A stretch of DNA of 9,385 nt, from assembly GCA_029777225.1 (NCBI GenBank), contig JAKOSR010000009.1:1-9385 (forward strand), written 5' to 3'. The first letter of the stretch is position 1. The number at the start of each line of letters is the position of its first letter. The DNA is from Chloroflexota bacterium (GTDB lineage Bacteria; Chloroflexota; Anaerolineae; Anaerolineales; Anaerolineaceae). Positions 1 through 6,641 of this stretch are shown piece after piece. The translations under genes were made by a program, and so were the position numbers. Under the pieces are notes generated by a model. It made no database searches and was not told where the DNA came from. It saw only the letters and a program-made list of their open reading frames with translations.

Positions 1-1
1 C

Positions 2-163
2 AATAATTTTTTCCTGGTTACTGTCCTTTATCCTGCACTCCTGCTTTGGTATATCCATATCCATATCCTTGTCTTCGGGAAACCTGTTGGGATCCAGAAT
101 GTTCCCAGTACATACCTGTTTATGCTCTGGGTTATCTTCGGGTTATTTTTTCCTCTTATCCTG
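2..163 (+). other. Hydrophobic, membrane-protein-like coding segment upstream of the GlpX homology
   Basis: In the same frame as the GlpX fragment, these 54 codons read as two hydrophobic stretches, roughly FFLVTVLYPALLLWYI and FMLWVIFGLFFPLIL. They are separated by a short polar loop containing FGKPVG. This pattern looks like the C-terminal transmembrane segments of an integral membrane protein. It does not resemble the region of GlpX that normally precedes the PSIFTC-like block. The stretch is more AT-rich than the rest of the window. I do not recognise the family. The segment could be the tail of a neighbouring membrane-protein gene joined here by deletion or misassembly. Confidence 0.4.
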
Positions 164-586
164 ATGCCAAGCATTTTCACCTGCTTTAGGGGCACGGGCG
201 TACACGCCGTGATGGGCATCGGCGCTGCGCCAGAGGGTGTCATTTCGGCGGCTGCCATCAAGTTGCTGGGTGGAAAAATGCAGGCCATCTTCAAGCCAAA
301 AGATGATGCTGACAGGGAAAGACTGCTAAAAATGGGCGTCCGACTCGATGACGTGTATACCCAGGACGAGCTTGCGCCCGGAAAACACCTGATTTTCTGC
401 GCGACCGCAGTCACACCCATCACCACGACCAGTAAAGCCGTGCTGGAAGGAGTGAGCTTCTTTGCCGGCGGCGCGAAAACCAGCAGCCTGGTAATTACCA
501 ACAACTTCATGAACTTTGTGCCCACGACGCATGTCCTGAACAAGCAAGAGTTCACGGACAAGAAGAGTGAGTTCAGACTGTATTGA
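2..586 (+). CDS. glpX: Class II fructose-1,6-bisphosphatase (GlpX), C-terminal fragment in frame with foreign upstream sequence; partial at left edge
   Basis: The frame is open from the left edge to TGA at 584-586. From about base 164 it matches the C-terminal part of GlpX, the class II FBPase that converts fructose-1,6-bisphosphate to fructose-6-phosphate in gluconeogenesis. Visible landmarks are PSIFTCFRGTGVHAV, then MGIGAAPEGVISAAAIKLLGG (bases about 212-274). The Glu of APEG (codon 233-235) corresponds to catalytic/metal-site Glu213 of E. coli GlpX. Then come a DELAPGKHLIFCATAVTP stretch and a C-terminal GGAKTSSLVI segment. A full GlpX has about 330 residues, and only about 135 are here. 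The N-terminal two thirds, carrying the main metal ligands (E. coli Asp33, Glu57, Asp85, Glu88), is not encoded in any plus-strand frame upstream. Bases 2-163 encode hydrophobic sequence instead. If the join is real, the product cannot be a working FBPase. A deletion, gene remnant or assembly chimera are all possible. No ribosome-binding site precedes the ATGs at 122 or 164. Confidence 0.75.
   Translation, partial: NNFFLVTVLYPALLLWYIHIHILVFGKPVGIQNVPSTYLFMLWVIFGLFFPLILMPSIFTCFRGTGVHAVMGIGAAPEGVISAAAIKLLGGKMQAIFKPKDDADRERLLKMGVRLDDVYTQDELAPGKHLIFCATAVTPITTTSKAVLEGVSFFAGGAKTSSLVITNNFMNFVPTTHVLNKQEFTDKKSEFRLY
51..68 (+). repeat. Short tandem repeat, three copies of ATATCC
   Basis: Three head-to-tail copies of ATATCC lie inside the hydrophobic open frame and encode the alternating Ile-His run in YIHIHI. 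Short hexamer repeats like this can expand or contract in frame. Three copies is too few to show that this one does. Confidence 0.5.
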
Positions 587-614
587 TTTCGAAAAATTTC
601 GGATTGACCTTAAG

Positions 615-649
615 ACTGGTTGTTTCGTACCAAACACGGGACAACCAGT
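615..649. promoter_or_regulatory. Perfect 9-bp inverted repeat upstream of gmd (operator or weak terminator candidate)
   Basis: ACTGGTTGT (615-623) and ACAACCAGT (641-649) are exact reverse complements separated by 17 bases. The right arm ends 7 bases before the -10 hexamer of the presumed gmd promoter and covers the place where a -35 would sit. A repressor or activator site is therefore possible. It could also be a hairpin ending upstream transcription, but no T-run follows directly: the nearest lies at about 663-669. The repeat is seen directly; its function is inferred. Confidence 0.4.
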
Positions 650-653
650 GCAA

Positions 654-662
654 TGGTATACT
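654..662 (+). promoter_or_regulatory. Extended -10 promoter for gmd
   Basis: TGGTATACT gives a TGn extension followed by a -10 hexamer with five of six consensus bases. No good -35 element sits 16-18 bases upstream, which is tolerated when the TG extension is present. The predicted transcription start is about 669, leaving a leader of about 25 bases that contains the gmd ribosome-binding site. Confidence 0.45.
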
Positions 663-693
663 CTTTTTTCAAAATAACAATTGAGGACAGCAC

Positions 694-1764
694 ATGAAAA
701 AAGCCGTAATCACAGGCATCACCGGACAAGATGGATCCTACCTGGCGGAGCTCCTGCTCAACAAGGGATACGAAGTGCATGGCGTCATCCGCCGCGCGAG
801 TACATTCAATACGCGCCGGATTGACCATCTGTACCGGGATCCACATGTCGTGAACGGGGAAAGCCGTCTCTTTTTACACTACGGGGACCTGGGCGCGACC
901 GGCATCCTAGGGGATGTGATTTATGACACCAAACCAGACGAGGTATATCACCTGGCCGCCCAGAGCCACGTGCGGGTATCGTTTGACATGCCCGAATATA
1001 CGGGTGATGTGACCGGCTTGGGGACCACGCGCATCCTTGAAGCAGTTCGGCGCATCGGCCGGGGGACGCGGTTCTACCAAGCCTCCACCAGCGAATTGTT
1101 TGGTGACTCTAAACCCCCGCAAAACGAGGACACTCCTTTCCGCCCGCGCAGCCCGTATGCTGCCGCCAAACTGTATGCTTACTGGATGGTGGAAAACTAC
1201 CGGGAAGGCTACGGGATGTTCGCGGTGAATGGCATCCTGTTCAACCACGAATCCCCGCGACGTGGTGAAACCTTTGTCACGCGAAAAATCACCCGGGCCG
1301 TTGCCGCCATCATGGCAGGCAAGCAGGACAAACTGTACCTTGGCAACCTGGAGTCCAAACGGGACTGGGGTTACGCGCCGGAATACGTGGAAGCCATGCA
1401 TATGCTTTTGCAACAGGATAAACCAGATGATTATGCCATCGGCACCGGGGAATCCCATTCCATCCGCGATTTCCTTGATGAAGCTTTCGGATATGTGGGC
1501 ATGGACTGGCATAAATACGTTGAGATTGACCCGCGCTATTTCCGTCCAACGGAAGTTGATTATTTGCTGTGCGACCCCACCAAGGCAAACACCAAGCTCG
1601 GTTGGACGCCCAGGATTAAGTTCCACGAGCTGGTACGCATCATGATTGATGCTGATCTCGAGCTATTATCGCTGCCCAACCCCGGTGAAGGCCGGCGAAT
1701 TATCGAAGAGCGATTTAACGGCTGGCACCGCTGGGATAGCCAGGTCATTTCGATGGAAAGATAG
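694..1764 (+). CDS. gmd: GDP-mannose 4,6-dehydratase
   Basis: This cytoplasmic enzyme makes GDP-4-keto-6-deoxy-mannose from GDP-mannose, the first step toward GDP-fucose, GDP-rhamnose and related sugars for glycans. The 356-residue length is normal for the family. It is an extended short-chain dehydrogenase: the nucleotide-binding loop TGITGQDGSYL is at residues 7-17, and the region with HLAAQSHVRVSF at 86-97 is typical. The catalytic set is Thr132 and Glu134 (in STSELFG) with Tyr155 and Lys159 (SPYAAAKLYAYW). The NHESPRRGETFVTRKI block at 184-199 is a hallmark of Gmd that separates it from other SDR dehydratases. The start is supported by GAGGA at 683-687, six bases upstream. The usual GDLTD/GDLSDG adenine-side loop reads GDLGATG here (residues 64-70), a mild departure. 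No GDP-fucose synthase or glycosyltransferase gene is adjacent, so the sugar end product cannot be told. The gene appears to be transcribed alone. Confidence 0.95.
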   Translation: MKKAVITGITGQDGSYLAELLLNKGYEVHGVIRRASTFNTRRIDHLYRDPHVVNGESRLFLHYGDLGATGILGDVIYDTKPDEVYHLAAQSHVRVSFDMPEYTGDVTGLGTTRILEAVRRIGRGTRFYQASTSELFGDSKPPQNEDTPFRPRSPYAAAKLYAYWMVENYREGYGMFAVNGILFNHESPRRGETFVTRKITRAVAAIMAGKQDKLYLGNLESKRDWGYAPEYVEAMHMLLQQDKPDDYAIGTGESHSIRDFLDEAFGYVGMDWHKYVEIDPRYFRPTEVDYLLCDPTKANTKLGWTPRIKFHELVRIMIDADLELLSLPNPGEGRRIIEERFNGWHRWDSQVISMER

Positions 1765-1783
1765 GCTCACGCACTGGCTCGTG

Positions 1784-1792
1784 TGATATAAT
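1784..1792 (+). promoter_or_regulatory. Extended -10 promoter of the valS T-box leader
   Basis: TGATATAAT is a TGn extension plus a perfect TATAAT hexamer at 1787-1792, just after the gmd stop codon. The -35 region has no recognisable hexamer. The predicted transcription start is about 1799, just ahead of the conserved 5' part of T-box stem I, so promoter and leader fit together. Confidence 0.6.
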
Positions 1793-1798
1793 AAAACG

Positions 1799-2030
1799 AA
1801 TGGAGTAGTACATTCTGAAGAGCTGACAGAGACGGGCATGTGTGCTGAGAGCGCCCACGGTAACTTGGAATGGAAGTCGCCATTGCAGAGGCTGAAGAAA
1901 TCCCGAATGGGAGAATAGAACAGCCCGGGAGAGCCCGTTAGTGCTCATACCAAGCGCAACCTGAAAAGGTTGAATTGAGGTGGTACCGCGGAATCAACTT
2001 TCGCCCTCAAAAAGGCGAAAGTTTTTCTTT
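1799..2030 (+). ncRNA. T-box leader (riboswitch) sensing tRNA-Val, controlling valS
   Basis: This leader binds uncharged tRNA and prevents transcription termination ahead of valS. Stem I carries the AGAGAC block (about 1828-1833), a distal-loop segment TGTGCTGAGAG and the downstream GGAAGTCGCC block. The last places a GUC valine codon at 1876-1878 in the specifier position. A stem III hairpin is formed by CAACCT (1957-1962), a GAAA loop and AGGTTG (1967-1972). The T-box sequence is at 1978-1991. The antiterminator can be drawn exactly: GAGG (1977-1980) pairs with CCTC (2005-2008), a 7-base bulge UGGUACC follows (1981-1987), and GCG (1988-1990) pairs with CGC (2002-2004). UGGU in the bulge complements the ACCA 3' end of uncharged tRNA-Val. 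Specifier identity and downstream gene agree. Exact boundaries at the 5' end are approximate. Confidence 0.95.
1996..2030 (+). terminator. Regulated intrinsic terminator of the valS T-box
   Basis: AACTTTCGCC (1996-2005) and GGCGAAAGTT (2014-2023) form a perfect 10-bp stem with an 8-base loop, and a T-run begins at 2022. The 5' arm includes bases 2002-2005, which are also needed for the antiterminator, so the two structures exclude each other. That is the expected switch for a transcriptional T-box. Confidence 0.93.
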
Positions 2031-2080
2031 AAATCCAACCTGGCAGGCGGAAACACGCGGCTGGGAAAATGAGGTGAAAA

Positions 2081-4771
2081 ATGACAGATTTGCCAAAAGC
2101 CTATGACTTTAATGCTTATGAAGAGAAAATTTACCAGGACTGGGAGGCCAAAGGGTATTTTAAACCCACGAATGACCCCAACCTGCCAGGGCATGACCCT
2201 GATGTAAAACCTTTCGTCATTGTCATCCCTCCGCCCAATGTGACCGGCGGTTTACACCTGGGGCATCCGCTTTTTGTAACCACCGAGGATGTGATGATAA
2301 GGTACCATCGCATGAAGGGCGAACCGACCCTCTGGGTACCGGGGACCGACCACGCCGGCATCGCTACCCAGCTGCAGGTTGAAAAGCTGCTCGTTTCGGA
2401 AGGCACTTCGCGGGTGGCACTCGGACGCGAGACGTTTGAAGCGCGGGTTTGGGAATGGAAAAACAAGTACGGTGGCAAGATTATCCAGCAGCTGCGTCGG
2501 CTGGGGGCCTCCTGTGATTGGGACAGGGAACGTTTCACGCTGGACGAGGGGCTCTCGCGGGCAGTCCGCGAAGCCTTTATCCGGCTGTATGAGAAGGGGC
2601 TGATTTATCAGGGTCCGCGCATGATTAACTGGTCACCTGGTTTGCAGACAGCGGTCTCTGACCTTGAGGTGGAATACTCCGAGGAACCGGGAACGCTTTA
2701 TTTCTTCAAGTACATGCTGGCCGATGGCTCAGGGGATTACATCCCAGTGGCCACCACGCGACCGGAGACTATTCCCGGTGATACCGCCGTGGCGGTGCAC
2801 CCGGAAGACGCGCGTTACGCGCGCTTTGTTGGCAAAGAAGTGATGGTGCCCATCCTTGGCCGAAAAATCCCGGTGGTCGCGGACGATTACGTGGAGCGCG
2901 AATTTGGGACCGGCGCTTTAAAAATCACGCCAGGGCACGATCCGCACGACTATGAAATTGGGCAAAGGCACCAGCTTGCGCTCATCAATATCATGAACAA
3001 GGACGCCACACTTAACGAAAACGGTGGCAAATACGACGGCTTGGACCGGTTTGAGGCACGCAAGGCGATTTGGACCGACATGCGCGAAGCACAGCTGGTG
3101 ATTAAAGAAGAACCTTACACCTTGAACGTGCCAAGATCCCAGCGGGGCGGAGAAATCGTGGAACCACTCGTTTCGACTCAATGGTTCGTGCGCATGAAAA
3201 CACTGGCTGAGAACGCCGCCGCGGCCGTGCAAAACGGTGATATCAAGTTTGTGCCGGAACGGTTCACCAAAATCTTCCTCAGTTGGATGGAGAACATCCA
3301 GGATTGGTGCATCAGCCGCCAGCTGTGGTGGGGGCACCGCATCCCAGTCTGGTACTGCCAGGAATGCCGGGAAACGATTGTCTCAAGGGAAACTCCGCAC
3401 ATCTGCCCCAAATGCGGCTCGGTTTCCCTCATCCAGGACCCCGATGTGCTGGACACCTGGTTCTCCTCCGGGCTGTGGCCGTTCTCGGTTTTCGGCTGGC
3501 CGGATGAGACCGCGGATTACCAGTATTTCTACCCAACCTCGACCATGGAAACTGGTTACGACATCCTGTTCTTCTGGGTCGCGCGGATGGTGATGGATGG
3601 GCTGGAATTCACCGGGAAAGTCCCCTTTGACACGGTCTACCTGCATGGCATGATCCGTGACGACAAGGGTCAAAAAATGAGCAAGACCAAGAATAACGTC
3701 ATTGATCCCCTGGTGGTGATGGATGAATATGGCACAGACGCGCTCCGACTGACGCTGCTGGTTGGCTCGACGCCTGGGAATGACATGAACATTTCGGTCA
3801 AAAAAGTGGAAGGCAACCGGAATTTTGCCAACAAAGTGTGGAATATTGGCCGGTTTGTCATCAGCGCTGTGGACCGAATCGAGGGAAAGCCGCAATTCTC
3901 GCCAGTCTGGACCCTGGCTGATTCCTGGGTTTGGGCGAGGATGAAGGAGACGGTGAACTCGGTCAATAGCCTGTTTGAAAACCATCAATACGGTGAAGCG
4001 GGCCGGCAAATTTACGAATTCTTCTGGAATGATTTTGCCGATTGGTACCTGGAAGCTTCCAAGCGTCAATTGGGCAAGGGCGGGGACCAGGCATACTACA
4101 CGACCTACACCCTTGCCAGGGTGCTGGATACCATGCTGCGGTTGCTGCATCCGTTTACGCCTTTTGTCACCGAAGCGCTGTGGGGTTACCTGAAGAGCGC
4201 CTGCCAGGATAAGGGTCTGGAATTGGGAAGTGCCGATGGCTGGGAAGACCGCCTCATCATCGCGCGGTGGCCCGAGTCCATGCCGATGGAAGGCTGGGAA
4301 ACCGCGCTCATCAGTGATTTTGTCACCATTCAAAACATCGTGAAAACCATACGCAATATGCGGTCTGAATACAAGGTGGAACCTGCCCGGAAAATTGACG
4401 CACTCATCGTCTCTGAAGCGCGGAAGGACTTGTTGGAAGCGCAGAAAGAGCTCATCATTGACCTGGCCGGCCTGAACGCCCAGACGCTCACCATCCAAGC
4501 GGAAAAGCGCGAAGAGCTGGGCGCAATGGTCGCACTGGTGGTGGACCAGGTGGAGATATTCCTTGACCTCGCCGCGCGCGTGGACGCGGACCAGGAAAGG
4601 GAGAGACTGCAAAAGGAACTGGATGAAATTCGCGAGCAGGTGACGCGCCTGGAAAAATTACTCTCCAGCCCGTTCGCGCAAAAAGCACCATCCAAAGTGG
4701 TGGACGATGAGCGGGCAAAGCTCGAGTCTTATCGCGTAAGCGCGCAAAAACTCAGGGAACGCCTGGGATAA
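2081..4771 (+). CDS. valS: Valyl-tRNA synthetase
   Basis: This cytoplasmic class I aminoacyl-tRNA synthetase activates valine and attaches it to tRNA-Val. At 896 residues it is a normal full-length ValRS. The HIGH signature is HLGH at residues 59-62, within PNVTGGLHLGH. The KMSKS loop reads KMSKT at 532-536. The inserted CP1 editing domain, which hydrolyses Thr-tRNA-Val, contains GHDPHDYEIG at 285-294. A zinc-knuckle-like pair, C426-x2-C429 and C442-x2-C445, lies in the second part of the catalytic domain before DPDVLDTWFSSGLWPFS. The anticodon-binding helical domain covers roughly 620-770. The C-terminal coiled-coil arm, about 828-896, ends in the typical KAPSKVVDDERAKLE block and distinguishes ValRS from IleRS and LeuRS. 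The start has GAGGTGA at 2071-2077. Expression is governed by the T-box leader immediately upstream, and transcription ends at the hairpin at 4779-4807. Confidence 0.98.
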   Translation: MTDLPKAYDFNAYEEKIYQDWEAKGYFKPTNDPNLPGHDPDVKPFVIVIPPPNVTGGLHLGHPLFVTTEDVMIRYHRMKGEPTLWVPGTDHAGIATQLQVEKLLVSEGTSRVALGRETFEARVWEWKNKYGGKIIQQLRRLGASCDWDRERFTLDEGLSRAVREAFIRLYEKGLIYQGPRMINWSPGLQTAVSDLEVEYSEEPGTLYFFKYMLADGSGDYIPVATTRPETIPGDTAVAVHPEDARYARFVGKEVMVPILGRKIPVVADDYVEREFGTGALKITPGHDPHDYEIGQRHQLALINIMNKDATLNENGGKYDGLDRFEARKAIWTDMREAQLVIKEEPYTLNVPRSQRGGEIVEPLVSTQWFVRMKTLAENAAAAVQNGDIKFVPERFTKIFLSWMENIQDWCISRQLWWGHRIPVWYCQECRETIVSRETPHICPKCGSVSLIQDPDVLDTWFSSGLWPFSVFGWPDETADYQYFYPTSTMETGYDILFFWVARMVMDGLEFTGKVPFDTVYLHGMIRDDKGQKMSKTKNNVIDPLVVMDEYGTDALRLTLLVGSTPGNDMNISVKKVEGNRNFANKVWNIGRFVISAVDRIEGKPQFSPVWTLADSWVWARMKETVNSVNSLFENHQYGEAGRQIYEFFWNDFADWYLEASKRQLGKGGDQAYYTTYTLARVLDTMLRLLHPFTPFVTEALWGYLKSACQDKGLELGSADGWEDRLIIARWPESMPMEGWETALISDFVTIQNIVKTIRNMRSEYKVEPARKIDALIVSEARKDLLEAQKELIIDLAGLNAQTLTIQAEKREELGAMVALVVDQVEIFLDLAARVDADQERERLQKELDEIREQVTRLEKLLSSPFAQKAPSKVVDDERAKLESYRVSAQKLRERLG

Positions 4772-4778
4772 TAAGCAG

Positions 4779-4807
4779 ACAAGGCCAGCTTTATACCCTG
4801 GCCTTGT
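4779..4807. terminator. Hairpin terminator between the convergent genes valS and the 4823-6541 gene
   Basis: ACAAGGCCAG (4779-4788) and CTGGCCTTGT (4798-4807) form a perfect 10-bp GC-rich stem with a 9-base loop. T-rich sequence follows on the plus strand (TTCTTAAACTTTT), which fits termination of valS. The minus-strand side has only a weak T-tract, so it serves the opposite gene less clearly. Because the stem is symmetric, it may act in both directions. Confidence 0.8.
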
Positions 4808-4822
4808 TCTTAAACTTTTAAT

Positions 4823-6541
4823 TTAGCCAATGCGCTGACACTCGAGCGCCATAATGCGCCGGAGAATCGCGAGCGACACGGCATAGGTAGGGTCCACGCC
4901 GTAGTAGGAGAGCCCGCCTGAGCCCAGGTTGTGGCCGGTGGAGAAGGGGGTGTCTGAAACGTAGTGCAAAACACCCAGGTCAAAAGGCAGCTTGTAGAGA
5001 CTGACAATTTCATTCAGGGGGTGACGTTGCGGCCGGAACATTTCGTAAACGGCTGAAAGATAGGGGCCGGCTTCCATTTCGATGTCGGTGTAGCCTTCAC
5101 GATAAATAACGTCCATGATGTTGGAGTTTTGCAGGAAGGTACCCATCACGCTGACAGATTTTTGGTTATCCATCACTGTGCCGGAAGTCAGGTCGGAAGA
5201 AACATCCCCAGCGGTGAAGTGGTTGTCGAACAGGTACGTGTTGCGCGAGTGCTCGTCGTAGACCACGTTGGGAATGATGACATCGCCGCGGGCGCCATTT
5301 AGACTGGCCGCCTTGCCCATCACGTAAATGCCGAGAATCTGCGAGGTGTTTTCGGCGATTTTCGTCAGCAGGTTGTAGGCGGCAAACCCCAGGGGATAGT
5401 CGATATTCAGGATGAGTGCATCGGTTTTGCGCAGGAAGCTCCAATCATCGCAGGCTTTACCCAGGAAAGGCGTGATGCGTTGGTCGATGGTGCCTGGATC
5501 GAGCTTGGAAAGGTCAATGATTTCCGCTTCGATATCGAAGGAATGAGCGCTGGGGACGCGGATAATGCCACGTTCCTGCTCAAAGCTCTTCTGTTCGCGC
5601 TGGCGACGCTCGCCTTCCGTGGAGGAAAGGTAGCGTTTTAGCGTGAAGTAGAAGAAGTTCGCCGCGGTCTGGGTTTTCCCTGAACGTTCGATTTCCTCCC
5701 ACTCTGCCTGGAGGGCAGGGTCTTCTTTGGCAATGAAATCCAGGATTTCAGCCTTGAGACCCAACGCGTAGCCTGAGAGGATGTTCGTCAGGCTGTGGGT
5801 ATTGGAGGAGATGAAATAAATAGGTCGCTGACTGACTTGGGGAAATTGCTCCTGGATGTTTTGCCACCACATTTCCGTGGCCTTGCGATAGTCATTCAGC
5901 GAGCCACTCAGCAGTTGCACTTGAAAATCGCACGTCTTTTCGGCAATAATTGCCAGGCTCTCGGTGAAACGGTCTCCGAGCACGGTATATAGCCGGGCCA
6001 ACTCCTCATTGCGCATCAAGAGGGCCTTGGCCAGCTTCTTGAAGCTCGCGGCGTTGGAAGGGTGGGCGAGTTGCAGGACATCGGGAGAAACCGTATTGAG
6101 CAAGCGGTGCAGTTTGTTCCACTCGATTTGAAGGGCGGTCAGACAGGGGACAACGTCGTCTATATCTGAGCGGGAGGCAATGTAGCACGCCAAACGGTCC
6201 TTACCATCAAAGAAACAGCGGCGCCGCCGGGCCCTGGCGCTCACTTCCTCCCAGGTTTCGACCGGACCGATGCCATGGAGGAGGAAGCCGGACTCGGACT
6301 GACCCATGATGACCTTCTGCGCGTGAAAAATGCAGTCCGGGAGGCGCATCAGCGCGTAGACCAGCGCGGAGGTATCCGGGGAATCGGATTGCGAGAGCGT
6401 GTGCAGCGAGCTGTTCATGCCCGCGTGGGCCACTTCCAGGGACCGGATGCGCACCTCGTTCGTGGAACGCAGCAAGGAGTAGATGGTGCGCAGGTAAAGT
6501 TCGATTTCTTCAGAGGAGCGGACGGGTACGGTTCTTTCCAT
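4823..6541 (-). CDS. Two-domain protein of unknown function with a C-terminal nucleoside phosphorylase / AMP nucleosidase-like domain
   Basis: I do not recognise a named family for this 572-residue, apparently cytoplasmic protein with no signal peptide. Residues 1 to about 340 look mostly alpha-helical and rich in charged residues. They match nothing I know; basic clusters lie at 102-108 and 311-318. Residues from about 370 resemble the PNP/MTAN nucleosidase fold. GIYVMGKAASLNGARGDVII (404-423) stands where that fold has its glycine-rich GxCGGL...GDVVIP strand. DIEMEAGPY (486-494) aligns with the substrate-binding ME motif, making E490 the likely ribose-binding Glu. YVSDTPF (527-533) aligns with the catalytic SD region of MTAN and with the VSDKPLHG segment of AMP nucleosidase, making D530 the candidate general acid. 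The glycine-rich loop is atypical, so substrate and even activity are uncertain. A minus-strand AGGTGA at 6546-6551 lies four bases before the ATG. The gene stands alone, divergent from the HAD gene and convergent with valS. A large regulatory N-terminus plus nucleosidase core would parallel AMP nucleosidase, but that is inference. Confidence 0.7.
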   Translation of the reverse strand: MERTVPVRSSEEIELYLRTIYSLLRSTNEVRIRSLEVAHAGMNSSLHTLSQSDSPDTSALVYALMRLPDCIFHAQKVIMGQSESGFLLHGIGPVETWEEVSARARRRRCFFDGKDRLACYIASRSDIDDVVPCLTALQIEWNKLHRLLNTVSPDVLQLAHPSNAASFKKLAKALLMRNEELARLYTVLGDRFTESLAIIAEKTCDFQVQLLSGSLNDYRKATEMWWQNIQEQFPQVSQRPIYFISSNTHSLTNILSGYALGLKAEILDFIAKEDPALQAEWEEIERSGKTQTAANFFYFTLKRYLSSTEGERRQREQKSFEQERGIIRVPSAHSFDIEAEIIDLSKLDPGTIDQRITPFLGKACDDWSFLRKTDALILNIDYPLGFAAYNLLTKIAENTSQILGIYVMGKAASLNGARGDVIIPNVVYDEHSRNTYLFDNHFTAGDVSSDLTSGTVMDNQKSVSVMGTFLQNSNIMDVIYREGYTDIEMEAGPYLSAVYEMFRPQRHPLNEIVSLYKLPFDLGVLHYVSDTPFSTGHNLGSGGLSYYGVDPTYAVSLAILRRIMALECQRIG

Positions 6542-6572
6542 GGGGTCACCTGTTTTGAACTAAGCTTTCAGA

Positions 6573-6581
6573 ATTCTAACA
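6573..6581 (-). promoter_or_regulatory. Extended -10 promoter candidate for the 4823-6541 gene
   Basis: On the minus strand these bases read TGTTAGAAT, a TGn extension followed by a hexamer with five of six consensus bases. The transcription start would fall at about 6566, giving a leader of about 25 bases that includes the AGGTGA ribosome-binding site. No convincing -35 is visible. Confidence 0.4.
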
Positions 6582-6584
6582 TGC

Positions 6585-6613
6585 CTGGAACACAGGTATA
6601 CGTGCTTTATAAT
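6585..6613 (+). promoter_or_regulatory. Promoter candidate for the HAD hydrolase-rsmI pair
   Basis: A perfect TATAAT lies at 6608-6613. CTGGAA, 17 bases upstream at 6585-6590, is a weak -35 with three of six consensus bases. The predicted start at about 6620 lies just before the ATG at 6624 and about 22 bases before the preferred ATG at 6642. This promoter diverges from that of the minus-strand gene within the same ~100-bp gap. Confidence 0.5.
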
Positions 6614-6641
6614 ATCCTACGAAATGGGAGAAAACAGCGGA

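Noticed and set aside
28..561. Long minus-strand open frame of 177 codons opposite the GlpX fragment
   Set aside because: It is the antisense of a recognised GlpX C-terminus, has low-complexity Ser/Ala-rich content and no family resemblance, so it is a shadow frame.
588..602. Weak palindrome around TTTCGAAAAATTTCGG after the GlpX stop
   Set aside because: Only about four to five pairs with almost no loop are possible and there is no T-run, so it is not a credible terminator.
907..1626. Minus-strand open frame of 239 codons opposite gmd
   Set aside because: It is antisense to conserved gmd codons and has no domain or ribosome-binding signal.
2069..2077. Two-codon upstream ORF (ATG AGG TGA) overlapping the valS ribosome-binding site
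   Set aside because: The ATG is formed by bases of the Shine-Dalgarno region itself and regulation is already explained by the T-box, so a translated leader is unlikely.
3383..4612. Minus-strand open frame of 409 codons inside valS
   Set aside because: It lies entirely opposite a complete, well-conserved valS. Its His/Arg/Gln-rich product has no recognisable domain, as expected from antisense of a GC-biased coding gene.
6548..6597. Distant ACCTGT / ACAGGT inverted pair in the divergent gap
   Set aside because: Six-base arms 38 bases apart are expected by chance and no third copy supports an operator.
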